DNA from: Aaosphaeria pasadenensis
Lineage: Eukaryota; Ascomycota; Dothideomycetes; Pleosporales
Assembly: GCA_022813625.1 (NCBI GenBank)
Contig: JAKLMB010000003.1
Span: 310,001 to 374,000, forward strand
Direction of reading: 5' to 3'
DNA: 64,000 bases
Shown: positions 1-11,889 of the stretch, one piece after another
Layout of the letters: every line of letters starts with the position of its first letter
Position numbering within the stretch: position 1 is the stretch's first letter
The notes under the pieces: generated by a model
Told to the model about the DNA's origin: nothing
The model's input: the letters and a program-made list of their open reading frames with translations, nothing else
The model's database searches: none
Made by a program: the position numbers and the translations under genes

Positions 1-3000
1 TTGTGGAGTCAAATAGCTCGTGAAGAATGTGAATGAAAGTGCGGTAGAGCGGTGTTTGTATGTTGCTAGAGCTAGTGCATGACCGGCAATCGAGTGGAAT
101 AATTACTCAAAGATACGATACTGGCGAAATAGAGACGTTGTGGGACATGACATTGTGACCATCTCCCGGAGTATTAAGTTCTGATTGACAGAATCAGTGT
201 AGCCATTAGGAGGTACCTCGTATCGAATGAATTTGCGATCAGCAAGACGATAAAGTTGGTACTAGAAGAGATACAGATTCTATGGCAGAACTAACCCGAT
301 GGCTTTTTAAATGAGCGAATGGATGTTCTTTATCATGAGAGCAACATGCAGGTGCTGAAAGAGAAGGCTGTTTCAGATCAGATATGCACGTTCAGTTTTT
401 CGTTGTTGAGGACAAAAAAAAGAAAGCCATCTGAGATAATGTTGTTTACTCGCGAATGATTATCATTGGAAGATGATGGATGTTGTTCCGAGTACGAAAA
501 TGCCGCGTATGACAGTTTGCATATGACGGTCTAGTGAGTTGGAGATGACGTTGGTGGAGGAGCACTAATCGATTGGTGCGAATGAGATAAGAAAGTGCTC
601 GTCACGTGATCATGCCATAATCGATTGCGTGACATGGATGTACCTGGTTAGTTGTCTCGCATCATCATTCTTCCTTCCCTCCCTCCTTCCACTGATTCTT
701 CTCTCTCCCAGTGATTCTCATCATCATTTATTATTATTACCTATGCAGTAATACTCAATCTTACGTTGGAGCACGGTTGGGGGTTCCTTTCTCACTACAG
801 ATATGACGACAACCATACAAGTTCAAAGAGCACCGTCAGGCGTACTTGTCGGGGTTCTTGCAGCAACTAATGGGTACAGCATCGGTCACATCAGTCATCC
901 ATCCATTCCGCACGCAAAGTCGTTGAACGGCAAAGGACGCGCGTTGACAAGATGGCCAATGATGTCTTATTCTTTTCGTTTTCATTTTCCTTTCACCAAG
1001 AATGATGCTATGTCTTTCTGAAGGTCCATCCTCTGTTATCTCACTGACCCGCTTAAGCAGCATACATACGCAGAACAAGCAATAGCACAAACATGAGGCA
1101 GGTACAGTGACTTATTCAAGATGGACACCCACGATGTTTCTTCACAGCGGGGATTGGCAACTTGGCGCGGGGAGATTACTTGTGGGCTGTTCATCCACTG
1201 GCTTCAGCGCCGGCCTTCAGCCATCGCCAGCACTAGGCGTCCGCCTTTGTATGTAGCCAACAATGATGGCCGGCACCCTTCGACAGATCGTGTTGTCCAT
1301 CGACTCGCTGGACAAGAAAGTGAAGGAATGGCGCCGCGATGATGCGAAGTGTGGACTTCTCCACTTGTACGGGCATGTCTTATCGATACCATTACACATC
1401 ATCGCTCCAGGGTCTGGTCCAACCAGTCTGCTCTCTCGTTATTCAGACGAACCAGATCGTAACGGACCTTTGCCAACGGTTGTTTGTCGCGTCACTTGGT
1501 TATTATCTTCCCATCCTTTGCAGACGACAGGCATTTGCGTTGTTGCAAATGCAGTAGAGCCATGAAGAAATTTTCTTCCACTCATCTGTCGCCACGATCC
1601 CATTGTGAAAATGCGCCAACATGTGTGTGCTGCCACCAGCCGCGACCACTGTGCCAGTCGCACTGGATCATTTTGTCTCATAGCGCACAGCGCAAGCAGC
1701 TGTTGTTTGAAGGCTCAAATGAAGTCTTGGAAATTGGACAGAGACAGAGGGCGGAGCATGCACAGATACAACTGCCCCTTTCCAAGCAAAGTTCCAAGTG
1801 ACCCAGAGGCTCTTTACGTCCATGCAATTTCGATTTCGCCAAGTGCCCACCAATCTCCAAGGCTGGCGAGTCGCGACAGCTCTGGGGATGTGCACAAACA
1901 GAAGTCTGGACTGAGTGCTGTACACAGTACTGTGTAGGTTGGCGGTATCCTGTGGGAGACCACAAGATTTTTTACACAATTTGCGTTTGCCAGACCTGAC
2001 AGGTAATCCGACAACGCAGCAACGTCGTCATGTTGCCTATCGGCTGTCATCGCCTAGCTGTGAGCCAGCACGGCGTCGATTGGTGCAGCGGGATGCAGGA
2101 TGGGATGCGCATCTCATCGAGTGAGGAGAGGGAACGTTGGGACGACGATTCTCCACTCAAAAACTCTGCATCACGGCAAGCGGCAGACGGCAAAGAGCTC
2201 AGACAATTATGGCACCAACACACGCGGTTGCGCACACGCAATACAACACATGGTTCAGAAGTAACTATCGCACAAAGTACTCCGTACACACACAGAGTCT
2301 GGAGTTACAGCACAGTCGGATGTCGCACGCCAATAAAGACGGTCGCGCAAAAAACCAACCGCCAGTAAAAAGGTTGCTAGGGATGGGAAGGAAACCAAAT
2401 TGCCTTCTCCATGGTGCTGTGTAAGTCAGTAACAAAACAACAGTCAGAAGATAAATTACGGACCATTTGGATTTTCTCCTTTTTAGAGATCTTCCGACAT
2501 GAGCTTAATTATAGGATCCAACCATACACGCAGTCGCAAGTCTGCCGATCAGGCACAGAAGTTTCCCGATTGGCCATCTCCCCTGTTTCGGCCGGTGGCA
2601 CAGAGAGAAACCATCCATGCCCTAAACTCCTTTGAGGTCTTCCTCCTACGTTCACCGCGTATCCCCGGTTGAACCACCACCAGTCCATCGCCGCACCAAG
2701 AAACCCCCCAAGACAAACACTACCACCACCACCAACTGGAGGCTAGATGCTAGTTACGGTACCTTACAATACACACATACTCTTCTCGACTCCAGGCACA
2801 CTCACGAGGCTTCTTCCCCTAGACAGGGTCCGTGCCTGTAATAATGACCCGCCCATGCGTTCTTGGACTGCTGCTGGTTGCTGGCCATGGCGTGGCCTGG
2901 CGACTGGGCTTTCGCTCTTTGCCCTCGTTGCCATTGTTTCTGGCTTGTGCCCATTTAAGTCCTCGTATCCCCCGGGGCACCCCCGATTTCCTTCTCTTCA

Positions 3001-3166
3001 CCGCATCAAGCAGGGCTTCGTAACACACTCCTTTTTAGTTGTACGGCTTCACTCTTTCAGCTTTACAGCATACATTCCTTCTGTATCACCTACAGCACAA
3101 GCTCATAGCTTTCTTTGCTACATCGTCGTCAATCGATCAATTATCTAAATCACCAAACCAGTCACT
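1..3166. other. Intergenic region, no gene supported
   Basis: Only short overlapping frames (up to about 130 codons) on both strands, none with recognisable motifs or clean splice structure. A pyrimidine-rich tract lies at about 668-706, and a TCACGTGA palindrome (bHLH-type E-box core) at about 602-609. The last ~400 bases lead into the Bys1-type gene and probably include its promoter and 5' leader. Confidence 0.5.
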
Positions 3167-4027
3167 ATGCACGCCAAAATGACAGCCGGCCTTGCTGCCG
3201 CCGTCCTCGCCAACACGGTTACCGCCTTCGCAAGCAACTCCGCTCTCGCGCTCAACGCCGCATACAACGGAAACAACAAGAGGGCTTTGGTCGTCAACAA
3301 CTGCCCATACGATGTTTACCTCTGGTCTGTTGTTAACGAGCAGGGCTGTGGTGAGCCTTTCATCCTCAAGACTGGTGGAAGCTACCGCGAGAACTACCGC
3401 GAGGATGAGCACAACAATGGTGTTGGTGTTTCCATCAAGCTCGCGAAGGAGAACCAGTGCAAGGGTGTTGCCATCACTCAATTGGAATACTTCTTGGACC
3501 AGTCCACCGACACCAACTTCTTGGACGTCTCCTACGTCGACTGCTCCAAGGAGCTCTACGGTGGTGACTGCCCTGGACGCAAGGATGGATACTACCTGAA
3601 GGCTGGCAATGCTGACGTCGCCACTACTGCCGACGCCAACAACCCTCACTGCCCAACCTTCAGCTGCGACAGCATGGAGAGCTGCGACAAGACCTCCTAC
3701 GTCAACCCAGACGATGTCCAGACCAAGTCCTGCCCCATCGACAATCCCCTCGACTTCTACCTCTGCGGCAAGAACGGCAACACTGAGACCGATCCCGAGC
3801 CCTCCAGCTCCTCCTCCGAGAAGCAGGAGACTCCTACCCCTAGCTCCACTCCCGTCAAGCAGGAGGCCAACGTTGTCGCCGTTGCCCAGGTTACCTCTGC
3901 GCCTGTTGAGCAGCCCAAGGTCCACAACGTCTGGACTGAGGTTGTCTACGTCACCGAGTACCAGACCGTCAATGTCAATGCCAAGCGACACAACCACGGT
4001 CACGTCCACCGCCGATTCCACGCATAG
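3167..4027 (+). CDS. Secreted Bys1-type (antigenic thaumatin-like) protein
   Basis: Single exon, 286 residues. The start MHAKM is followed by a hydrophobic Ala-rich signal peptide probably ending near TAFA (residues 18-21), so the product should be secreted. The segment NNCPYDVYLWSV (about residues 44-55) and the spaced cysteines up to about residue 205 match the Bys1 family, first described as a phase-specific antigen of dimorphic fungi. The function of the family is not established. After the cysteine domain comes a Pro/Ser/Thr-rich linker (about 210-240) and a basic, His-rich tail. Codon use is strongly C-biased in third positions, suggesting high expression. A 300-codon frame on the opposite strand is a shadow of this bias. 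Family assignment is fairly safe; the biological role is open. Confidence 0.88.
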   Translation: MHAKMTAGLAAAVLANTVTAFASNSALALNAAYNGNNKRALVVNNCPYDVYLWSVVNEQGCGEPFILKTGGSYRENYREDEHNNGVGVSIKLAKENQCKGVAITQLEYFLDQSTDTNFLDVSYVDCSKELYGGDCPGRKDGYYLKAGNADVATTADANNPHCPTFSCDSMESCDKTSYVNPDDVQTKSCPIDNPLDFYLCGKNGNTETDPEPSSSSSEKQETPTPSSTPVKQEANVVAVAQVTSAPVEQPKVHNVWTEVVYVTEYQTVNVNAKRHNHGHVHRRFHA

Positions 4028-6862
4028 ATTGTGTATCATAACACTTTCGTCCTTGTATAAGCGTCTTGTTTGGAATTAACGGTGTTTCGATAAAATCAAA
4101 GTACGTCGCCGCGCGACAGTGTAGGATACCTCTTTCGCGATACCAACAACATTATTACGTCGAAGAGTAAGAGTAGGGGCATGGGAGGAGATAGAGTTCG
4201 GGTCAAATGAATTCTATCCTATGTAATGACGGGGTAGACAGCGTCGCAGGCAAATTCACTTCTTGTTCTTCAAAGTATCACTTACCGACGCGCACCCCGT
4301 CATTGCACCGTGCTTTATATTTGTTCTGTTCGCGCAACACTACAGCAAAAGGGCCCTCCTTTCGCTTCTCTTCTCGATCTTGTCAAACCCAATCATTCGA
4401 AATCCAATCGACAGCAATCCCGCGATTGGGGGTTCGAACGTGCGATCTAGACGATCCTGGGCTGGAGTCAATTGTCATGCATCATCTTTTCTATCGGCGC
4501 GGGTCTCAAAATTCTTCAAGTTTTGCTCTTTTGGACAATCAAACCAAATGTTCTTCACGAAGTCACGTCACGATATATACCAATTCTAGGGAGGGGGCGG
4601 GGGACCATCCGATTCTTGAAATTCTCTTTTTCACTTCTTCAAGGCAAGAGGGCGCAATACACCTTCTTGCCTTGCCCTCTTTTGATTGACGGACGGCCGG
4701 TGGGGAAAGATATACATATCAGAGAAAGGAAAACGTCCAGGCTTGGAGCAAGATCAGAAACCCGTGCGATGTTTATTGTGTATTTGTTGTTTTATGTTCA
4801 TATATATATTGATATTTTCTGCTTTGATATAGAAAAACCACACTCTCTCGTTGAACCTGATTTACTCTACTGCCGTGATTGCATTTCATCGCTCATTCAT
4901 ATCCCGTCATCTCGTCTTATACAAGACGCCCTATTCAAGAACTCACGATGTCAGAATTAACCTTTGCGTCGTCCGCCGCGCCCGCCTCCCACACACTCGG
5001 CTCCTGAGCGAGCTAGAAACCATGTGGAACTCCCCATCGCGTGGTCCTCACGAGACCTTGCACGACGACCACCACGTTTCTCTCCACATCCCTTTTTCTC
5101 ATCCCACACGCGCACGCACGTACACACATCACAATCATATGCGAGGAACAATACTCTAGTTGCCAACTTTCCAGTACTTACTTGCACACTTTCTTTCGCA
5201 GCGCAGGTCCACACATCGAATCCTCGATGTCAAAACTCGAGGGGGCCACGCCAGCGCCACGCAAAAAAAGCCAATGTTTCAGTTCCTCCAAAGACCGAGT
5301 CTCGTCGAGTCGTCGTTTCTTTGTGCGCGCGTACGTACGTGGATAATAAAGCGATGAACAATGAACCCCATTTCCTTTGTGTGTTTCAGGATCCCCTCTT
5401 CGCGCGCCATCATCGCAAAACAACGAAAAGGGACCGAGCAAAGATACAGCCACCACCCGTGACGCCAGAATAGATGATGTGTGGGTGTGTGTGTCTAACA
5501 AAGCGAATACTTCCTTGATTTTCTGCGCGCACGATAAAGCATGTGAGTAAGGATCGCATGAGTATTACTCAATGTTGTTTTTTATTACAGCGTGCGTGTA
5601 CATGCGCGCGCGACGATCAATCAGCTCGCACCACTGTGGTTGTTTGTGGTGGTGGGAGGTGTCTCACGTTCGTCTTACTCTGCCGTCATCGTTCGTTCTC
5701 GTGGCATTATCGTGATACTCCCACGACCACATTCTGAAATGAAACAGTGTTTGCGCGCGCGCGTGTGAGCCTGTGAGCGTACGACCTGTCTGTCCAGCTT
5801 GTTTGTCTGATCTGCAAATCGCGATCGCGCGAGAAGGGCAAATCTACAAATAGAGAGATGGAAAATGGTTTGCAATCATCGTCAAGATTATCCGAGATTT
5901 GCTCCCCAATATACTGTACCTGGCGTACCATACAAAGTAAGATGAAGTTCTTATTCTTATATCGCCAAGGTAATAATCATTTGTTTTATCTGACTGCATC
6001 GATTGTTTATTAATATGTAATGGATGCCTTTTTTCGAAGGGGGGATCTTCACTCATTTCGGGAGTTCCCCATTTCTGTGCTGCTCGTGCTGCGGCTCAGC
6101 GGTGAAATTGACCAGGGGTAACCCCTTTTTCGCTTGCGAAGAGGGGCGGACGGGCGCGCGCAACACACAGAGCGCACGGTACGGAAACGGAGTCTGGGGT
6201 AGAGTTTCAAATGGGATAGTAACTATTGAGTGGAGTGGATGCTAAATGAGACGTCAAGGAAAAGCAACGAGATATCAAAAGCGAGATATCCAGCGTCAAC
6301 AATGCAATACCTCTTTCCAGCATCGCGATTGGAACATCTGGAGCTGCAGTGCGCGACAACACCCAAAGCACAGCACAAGTCAGTCCGTCTAGCTGATTGG
6401 TCCGACAGGCCTTGTGACTGCCTGGTATCCTTTCGGTTCTGCTATAATGCCCTTGGCCGATATCTCACAATCTCAACGTCTGAAAAACCTGTTCTTGAGA
6501 CTCAACAATTGCGAGTCGGCCAAGGAAGTGCTTCGCAAGTTGAACAATCTCCGGATGAAATTCTCTTCACTCTGTAGCAGTTCCACCGGTACCAAAGTTG
6601 GATTCGTATCTTGATATCGTTACAATTACAGCATGTAACGATACCAGTTACAAAACATTGATCTAGCAGTTCCTCCATAGCCTGACCATTTGATACCGGT
6701 ACGGGACCCACACTGGATTGTCCTTTGGAGCCGGCAGAAGAAGCATACGGAGAGTCTTCGGTCCAGGTGGGACTCTTCACCTAACGGAGGGCACGATATG
6801 GCGCCTTCTCGGTGAGAGAAGGCCATTAGTGACGAGTTGACAGCGGCTCCAGGTTGCTGTTG
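4028..6862. other. Long low-complexity spacer
   Basis: No convincing coding sequence. It contains C/T-rich and CA/CG-rich stretches (about 4960-5500), GCGC runs near 5604-5615 and 5753-5763, and AT-rich pieces. Small frames begin with ATG at 4948 and 5227 but stop quickly. It could be a leader or promoter of a transcript I cannot define, or plain spacer. Confidence 0.4.
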
Positions 6863-7876
6863 CTATAATCGCGCCCACGCGGCACGGTGAGATATCGGTC
6901 GGGGCGCACGTAGAACTGACGCAAGAGAGCCGAAGCTATGTCGTTCATTCGGGCATTGGCAAGATGGGCGAAGGACATTGGTCATCGCCATCGTATTCGG
7001 CCCTAGAAGCTTAGAATTTTCGTCAACTGGTGTCGGAAGAGTTTCCGCCGCCACCAGAAAATTGAATCCCGCTAGTGTAGTGTCTGCAAATCGATGGAAA
7101 CTGATGGTGTGTGCTGCCGGTGCTCCACTAACGTCTTTTTGCCGTTTCCTGTGCGGTCTTCGTCTTGATCTCGCGTGGCCCGGGCACACGGTGCTATGCT
7201 TCCAAATCCCCAATTCTCTTTCTAGATTCTTCGTCGGCTGTTCGTTTGTTCCTGACTGTAGACAACGTGCAGTGGCAATTCCAGTTAATCGGGACCACAC
7301 GTGGGAAAATTTCTCTGGTACCGGAAAGGCTTGGCAGGAACATCCTGCATCGGAATGGACAGGAATGAACGGCGAAAATGCTAACTTCTCTTCTATTCCA
7401 TTTCCCCTGCTCGAGTTAATACCTTGGTACCTTCCGGAGAAACGCCAAACACTTACTAGCAAGTGATGGCAATATTGGCATTGCGGGTATCCGTCTAAGC
7501 TAGGCAAAGGCGGACAGTCTCTGCGATGCCGCCATCCATCCAGCAATGCCAGCATAGCCCCATGATTTTCCCTGCAGCGGTTACCGTTACCGCTCCCGTT
7601 ATCGCTGTCGTTATCATTATCGTGAGCGCTATCGTCGGGTGCTCTGTGCCTATTCAGCTCCACATGACACGCGTAAGCTCCATTGTCGACATTCCAGAAC
7701 AATGTGGACAAAACTGAGGATCCACATTTACCAAATGTAGTGTTCGCTTTACTTGATATCGCCGTAGACGATGAGGCAATCCAGAGTAGTGCTGAAACTA
7801 CAATATGACCGAAGGCGAGGAGGGCCGACTCCACAACTTGCTCCTCGAGTTCGCCTGGGGAAGTCGTAACGAGCAC
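6863..7876 (-). CDS. Orphan ORF of unknown function
   Basis: An uninterrupted frame of 337 codons, longer than chance favours at this base composition, but I recognise no family. The N-terminal ~60 residues have a moderately hydrophobic stretch (about 15-45). Residues 80-100 are Asp/Asn/Ser/Gly-rich, derived from a run of imperfect GATAACGATAGC-like repeats around 7590-7640. The rest is Cys-, His- and Arg-rich with no clear domain. Codon use is not strongly biased, unlike the neighbouring real genes. It may be a lineage-specific gene, an exon of a larger gene, or a chance frame. The overlapping plus-strand frame (6978-7466) is no better supported. Confidence 0.25.
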   Translation of the reverse strand: MLVTTSPGELEEQVVESALLAFGHIVVSALLWIASSSTAISSKANTTFGKCGSSVLSTLFWNVDNGAYACHVELNRHRAPDDSAHDNDNDSDNGSGNGNRCRENHGAMLALLDGWRHRRDCPPLPSLDGYPQCQYCHHLLVSVWRFSGRYQGINSSRGNGIEEKLAFSPFIPVHSDAGCSCQAFPVPEKFSHVWSRLTGIATARCLQSGTNEQPTKNLERELGIWKHSTVCPGHARSRRRPHRKRQKDVSGAPAAHTISFHRFADTTLAGFNFLVAAETLPTPVDENSKLLGPNTMAMTNVLRPSCQCPNERHSFGSLASVLRAPRPISHRAAWARL

Positions 7877-8131
7877 GGCGAGTCTTAACCATTAGTTCGA
7901 GGCTTCCATTGAAGATGAAGGATCTAAAATCGGGTTTCCGGGGAAAAGGTTCGGCAAACTGAATGATCTAAACCATTCCAACTTCCAATCTCACCGGGAT
8001 CGTAGTCACCAGATCAAACATACGATGCTTCTTGTGGATGATAACACAAGTGTATCCACGTGAGGTTGTCCTGAACTCGCACTAGGTGAGATCTACGAGA
8101 TCCCTTATTGCCCTATGTCGTCGGCCATGCC

Positions 8132-8640
8132 TCAGAGAGGAAGGTGAAACGGCCCAGTGCGTATCCGTGGCCATGCTACGTTGTCGAATGCTGAAATGTT
8201 TGGTTTCTCTATCAATTGGTGCATAGAGATGGAATTACCCAAAGCTTGAAGAGAAAGCATCCAGATTGAAAGAAACAGTCCGATGATACTCTGAGAATGT
8301 AATCGCTGATGAGGCAAAATCCGGTGTGGTGCTACCATGAAAGAGCGGGGGCCATAGGATAGATTTCCGCCAGAAATACAGCCCCTAAAGCAAGAGCAGA
8401 GTAGATATCGACTGGCTCGTCGAAGAAAGATGGAAGCCGAACCTCACTGTAGAGTATTAGTTTCAATTCATTCGAATGTCATAACTCACTCGAAATCTGA
8501 TTCCAAACTGCCGCTGTTATCTCCATGCACATCACTAGAAGTTCTCTTTGATCGAGTTTCGCGATTGGGCCCTAAATAATAACGTTCGAAACAATGATAT
8601 TCTAATACCAGTAAATGCTAGTGCTATGCATGAGGTCATC
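8132..8640 (-). pseudogene. Possible decayed small membrane-protein gene
   Basis: On the minus strand, a piece from about 8563 to 8335 reads, with one 5-prime-GTGAGT intron (CTACAG acceptor), as a Ser-rich stretch followed by a Pro/Phe-containing hydrophobic helix (motifs VRLPSFFDEPVD and LALGAVFLAEIYP). A second hydrophobic segment (IIGLFLSIWMLSLQ) follows at about 8290-8250 but in another frame. No start codon or consistent set of splice sites joins them. It could be a degenerate gene, an unusual multi-exon gene, or coincidence. It lies just downstream of the single-pass membrane protein gene ending at 8874. Confidence 0.25.
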
Positions 8641-8873
8641 GCCTCTCGCTGTAGAAGGGTATCAGGTGTGTAAATGCTGTATGCAACGCTATGCAAATAG
8701 GGAAATCTACCAGATCGATGTCTTTTGCTGATTTAAATCCCTTAACGTGTGATTCTTTCCGTATATTCGTGTTCGAAGGTTGCCTATTCAACTTTATAGG
8801 CATAAAAGTCTTCGCTGTATTTGTCATTCCAGTCGTTGGGATTTCAGGTTCCGTGGGCTGAGATACTCGCACA

Positions 8874-10110
8874 CTACGGCTGTGGACTCTTCACGTCCAT
8901 GTCGTGCCCGTGTAGGTACCCATAATCGGGCGGTGTAGGCGGTGGCGCATAAAGACTGCTTGACGAGGCTGGTGAAGATGCCACAGTATCCACAGGTGGA
9001 GGGTGGGGTGGAGGCTGAATCCAGGAGTCACTTCGATTGTCTTCCCTTACTTCCATGTTCTGGGGATCGTTCCCAATAGGTGTGCTGCTTGCAATTCCAG
9101 TAGCTGGCACCGAATCTTGGCTGCTTTGAGGAGATCCGGAATAGGCTGGAGGATCACCAGCTGGGGTGCCTTCCGGTTTGGCCTCAGTGATGGGGGCATC
9201 GTCTTTGTCTGGATTCCGAAAAAAGAAGACCCAAGCAACGACGCCGATGGCGACGAGGCCAACGATTGGACCTACTATTGCACCTGCAATCCAAGCTGAG
9301 CTACCGTCGTCGTCGTCTGACTCTGGTGGCGACGAGGAAGCAGAGGTTTCCTGAGCTGGGGTGACGCCAGGTGGAAGGACGGGCGTAAAAGTTGGGGATG
9401 ATGATAGCGAGGTAGCTTCGATATTTAGCAACTATCATTCGAGATTGATCCATTGATTGTAACTTACACGCCGAGGTATCCTCTGGTTTCTCTCGGTAGT
9501 AACTCCAATTGGATCCTGATTCACCGCAGAAGAGATTGAGTGATGGGCTCCGGTCAGCTGTGTTGTCAAATCTAAACCCTGTATTGCAGACAGTAAACGA
9601 CTGATCATCAGACTCGGTGTAAAGCTCGGTACTATTTTAATCCTTATCAGCCTCATCGTTTCGAGTAAAAACTACCCTTCAATTCATTACACGAAAGTGT
9701 AGCAATGCAATTGCTTGACATATCGCCTGTCACTTGCACGATCCGTTTACATACCAGGCATACGTCTCACGACTCTGACTTCGACCCGAGTATGAGTAGA
9801 CCAGACTTCCACTTTCACAGGCGACGGGCAAATTGCAGGTCGATGCCGTGATGCCACAACATCGCCAGTAGTCCCCACTCGAGTACAATGTTCCATCGAC
9901 ATCGCACTCTCGGGTCGTCCATCCTTCATCGAGACTGATCCAGCCCATGAACCGATTAGGATCGTCACGTTTGCCCAGCAGTTCTAACGGAATCTCTGGC
10001 GCCGAGGTTATGGTAGGGTCCATCCCGGCGCTGGCGACGGCATCAGGTACTCGACGGACATGTGCGATGACAGAAGTCACGATGGACGTCGAAATAAACA
10101 TGCGCCGCAT
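8874..10110 (-). CDS. Secretory-pathway single-pass membrane protein, Ser/Pro-rich tail
   Basis: Three exons by frame and splice consensus: 10110-9734, 9631-9468 and 9415-8874, giving 360 residues. The first intron uses a GTGACA donor, the second GTAAGT. The short N-terminal hydrophobic segment is a weak signal peptide. The ectodomain has paired cysteines (WRCCG near residue 82, CNLP, CESG) and, across the first splice junction, a pattern ending in NTADRSPSLN..CG..SGSNWSYYR. I have seen this pattern in uncharacterised ascomycete ectodomains. A Ser/Thr/Pro stalk leads to one membrane helix (AWIAGAIVGPIVGLVAIGVV) and a Pro-rich cytosolic tail. The plan resembles fungal wall sensors or receptors, but no function is known. 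Closing of the frame over all three exons supports the model. Confidence 0.72.
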
Positions 10111-10981
10111 CCTTGCGCATAGGCAAGAGCGTTTGAGCGAGAATCTATGCAGTCTTGATCAAAAGGAAGGCAGATGCGATTTGCATCACAAAGGGGAGCG
10201 AAAGCTTTGACATTAAACAGCGTTCATGGCTTCGGCGGCCGAGCTAAGCTCCACTTTCCAGGCATCCCATCTTGGACACAGAGGGACGATCCCACACTGT
10301 GTTTCTCTCTTCAGAGAAACCTAATTTGAAGACCTTCGAGATTGTATCCAATCATCGAATTCGTAGCCTTCGTTGCGGATACTCGCCAAGCTCAGGCCAT
10401 GCGCAATGTGGTTACTTTTTCTCATTTTGAATAATGTGCACGGAGATGCAAGTTGCTTCAGGGATTCTCACGTGCCGACGTCACCATCAAAGTACTGTAA
10501 TTTGCTAGTCGGGATGTACATCAAATTGTGTGTTCGATTTTTGGCGGTCGGGTTCAATATCAATCTCTATCGGAACTGTGTATGCATTGATGCAATGACG
10601 TCGTTGTCGTTACCGAGATCGTTACTGGCAGCGAAATACGGTCTCAGCTGACACTAATCTTCGTGTTTTGATGATACGACCCAGTTCCAACACGCACTAA
10701 GTAATCATGAAGCTTCAAATGGTCCAACATAATCCATACGTTGCAGAAAGATCTTCTGGGCAAAAGAAATCACACAAGATAGTTCAATCGCGCCTTGCAG
10801 AAATCGCCGCATCCTATGGAATAGGAATGCGGGTACTGAGATATGGTCGCGCAACATGAACACGCGCATCCGACTAGCATTGACTGAATGTCATTAACTA
10901 TCGCCAGGTCTTGCTCTCAAATCCTTCACTTGGAGTGTCCTTATTCAACACCAGAGGGGTCCGTAGAAGGATCTCCCGTGT
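10111..10981. other. Intergenic region
   Basis: Space between the 3' end of the PPT2-like gene and the start of the membrane-protein gene, both on the minus strand. A 92-codon plus-strand frame at 10373-10651 has no recognisable features. Most likely it holds the promoter of the membrane-protein gene plus spacer. Confidence 0.4.
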
Positions 10982-11640
10982 TCAACTTGGATTGATATCT
11001 GTCGCTGCATTGGAAGACGCTTGCCACCATTCCTTCGGAACGGATGGCACCAAAGCTACAGCTTGTGCGTATTGCCCGTCGTGTGTGATGCTGACTTCGC
11101 AAAATTGCCCCTCAACATCTTCGATGTTGAATACAGCACGTTCCAACTCTGTAGAAGACGATGCGGCGTCGGATAGATGTGGGGGTCGAGACGGTAGGCG
11201 GTGACGTAGGATCAAGCCTTGCGGGCCACCCTTTTGCTGGCTGAAAGGGTTCGACGGTAATATCATAATCGAGTGGAGGCCATTAGACTTCCCAAAGTGA
11301 CTGCATGCCTTTCGGCAAGCTTCTTTGGCAGCCCATCTGTCGTGAGCTGCGTGAGCTGGAGTTCGAAGGTCGAAATAAAAAGGTATACCTACCGCCCGGC
11401 CAGATACTGGGACACTCGCCCGATATTGTTGTAGGCTGCCTCCGCTGGGCCAAAGCGTTCATAGAAAAATTGACATTCTGGGTACGTGAATATCTTAGAA
11501 AGAAACCTTTTCAGCGGCTCTTGTGACTTGGATCCCTCGCATTCCCGACGAACATTGGCCGTCAAGATAGATTGGATTCGTTGGATGGAGCAGATATCAG
11601 TCCCTATTTTTAATGGGTAGGGAAACGGGCGAGGCGGCAT
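10982..11640 (-). CDS. PPT2: Holo-[acyl-carrier-protein] synthase (phosphopantetheinyl transferase)
   Basis: Two exons, 11640-11393 and 11336-10982, with a 56-nt intron (GTAGGT donor, CGACAG acceptor), encode 200 residues. The AcpS-type signature is clear: IGTDICSI near residue 12, and WAAKEACRKA across the splice junction. The Asp of the first motif and the Glu of AAKEA are the expected magnesium ligands. A C-terminal SITHDGQYAQAVAL matches the S-x-S/T-H-D motif of the family. The enzyme transfers 4'-phosphopantetheine from CoA to acyl carrier protein. In fungi the small AcpS-type enzyme (yeast Ppt2) serves the mitochondrial carrier protein of lipoic acid and fatty acid synthesis. No long presequence is visible. 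I am confident of the family, less of the location. Confidence 0.88.
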
Positions 11641-11794
11641 GGAAGGTCAGCGAGACCAGAAAAAAAGAAGGAGAAAGAGTGTTGTTTGATATGCGATTGA
11701 AGATGAGAGAGTGTGAGCTGTATCTAATGTGGTCAAGGAAGCTATGTCCATCCACCCTTGTACCTAAAGTCTTGGCATTCTGAGCCCAAACCAG

Positions 11795-11801
11795 CAAAAA
11801 A
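11795..11801 (-). terminator. Pol III terminator of tRNA-Ser
   Basis: A run of T residues (minus strand) begins about 8 bases past the tRNA-Ser discriminator base, as expected for RNA polymerase III termination. Confidence 0.7.
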
Positions 11802-11808
11802 AGAATTT

Positions 11809-11889
11809 CGACGTGGGCCAGATTCGAACTGACGCTCCCGAAGGAACAAGATTTCTAGTCTTGCGCGATAACCACTCCGCCACCACGCC
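11809..11889 (-). tRNA. tRNA-Ser(AGA)
   Basis: Read on the minus strand it starts GGCGTGGTGGCGGAGTGG and ends CCACGTC plus discriminator G. The acceptor stem pairs over 7 bp with one G-T. The anticodon arm CAAGA-CTAGAAA-TCTTG shows anticodon AGA. A long variable arm marks a class II tRNA, as expected for serine. The T-arm carries GTTCGAATC. There is no intron. A T-run just past the gene (11795-11801 on the plus strand, as A7) fits a Pol III terminator. Confidence 0.93.

Noticed and set aside
803..1021. 72-codon frame after a pyrimidine tract
   Set aside because: Position after a promoter-like tract is suggestive, but the peptide shows no motif and no exon continues it.
3137..4039. 300-codon minus-strand frame opposite the Bys1-type gene
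   Set aside because: Same codon-bias effect; low-complexity Val/Leu/Gly/Asp sequence, whereas the plus strand has signal peptide and cysteine pattern.
4428..4466. GGTTCGAAC resembling a tRNA T-loop
   Set aside because: No matching acceptor, D or anticodon stems around it on either strand.
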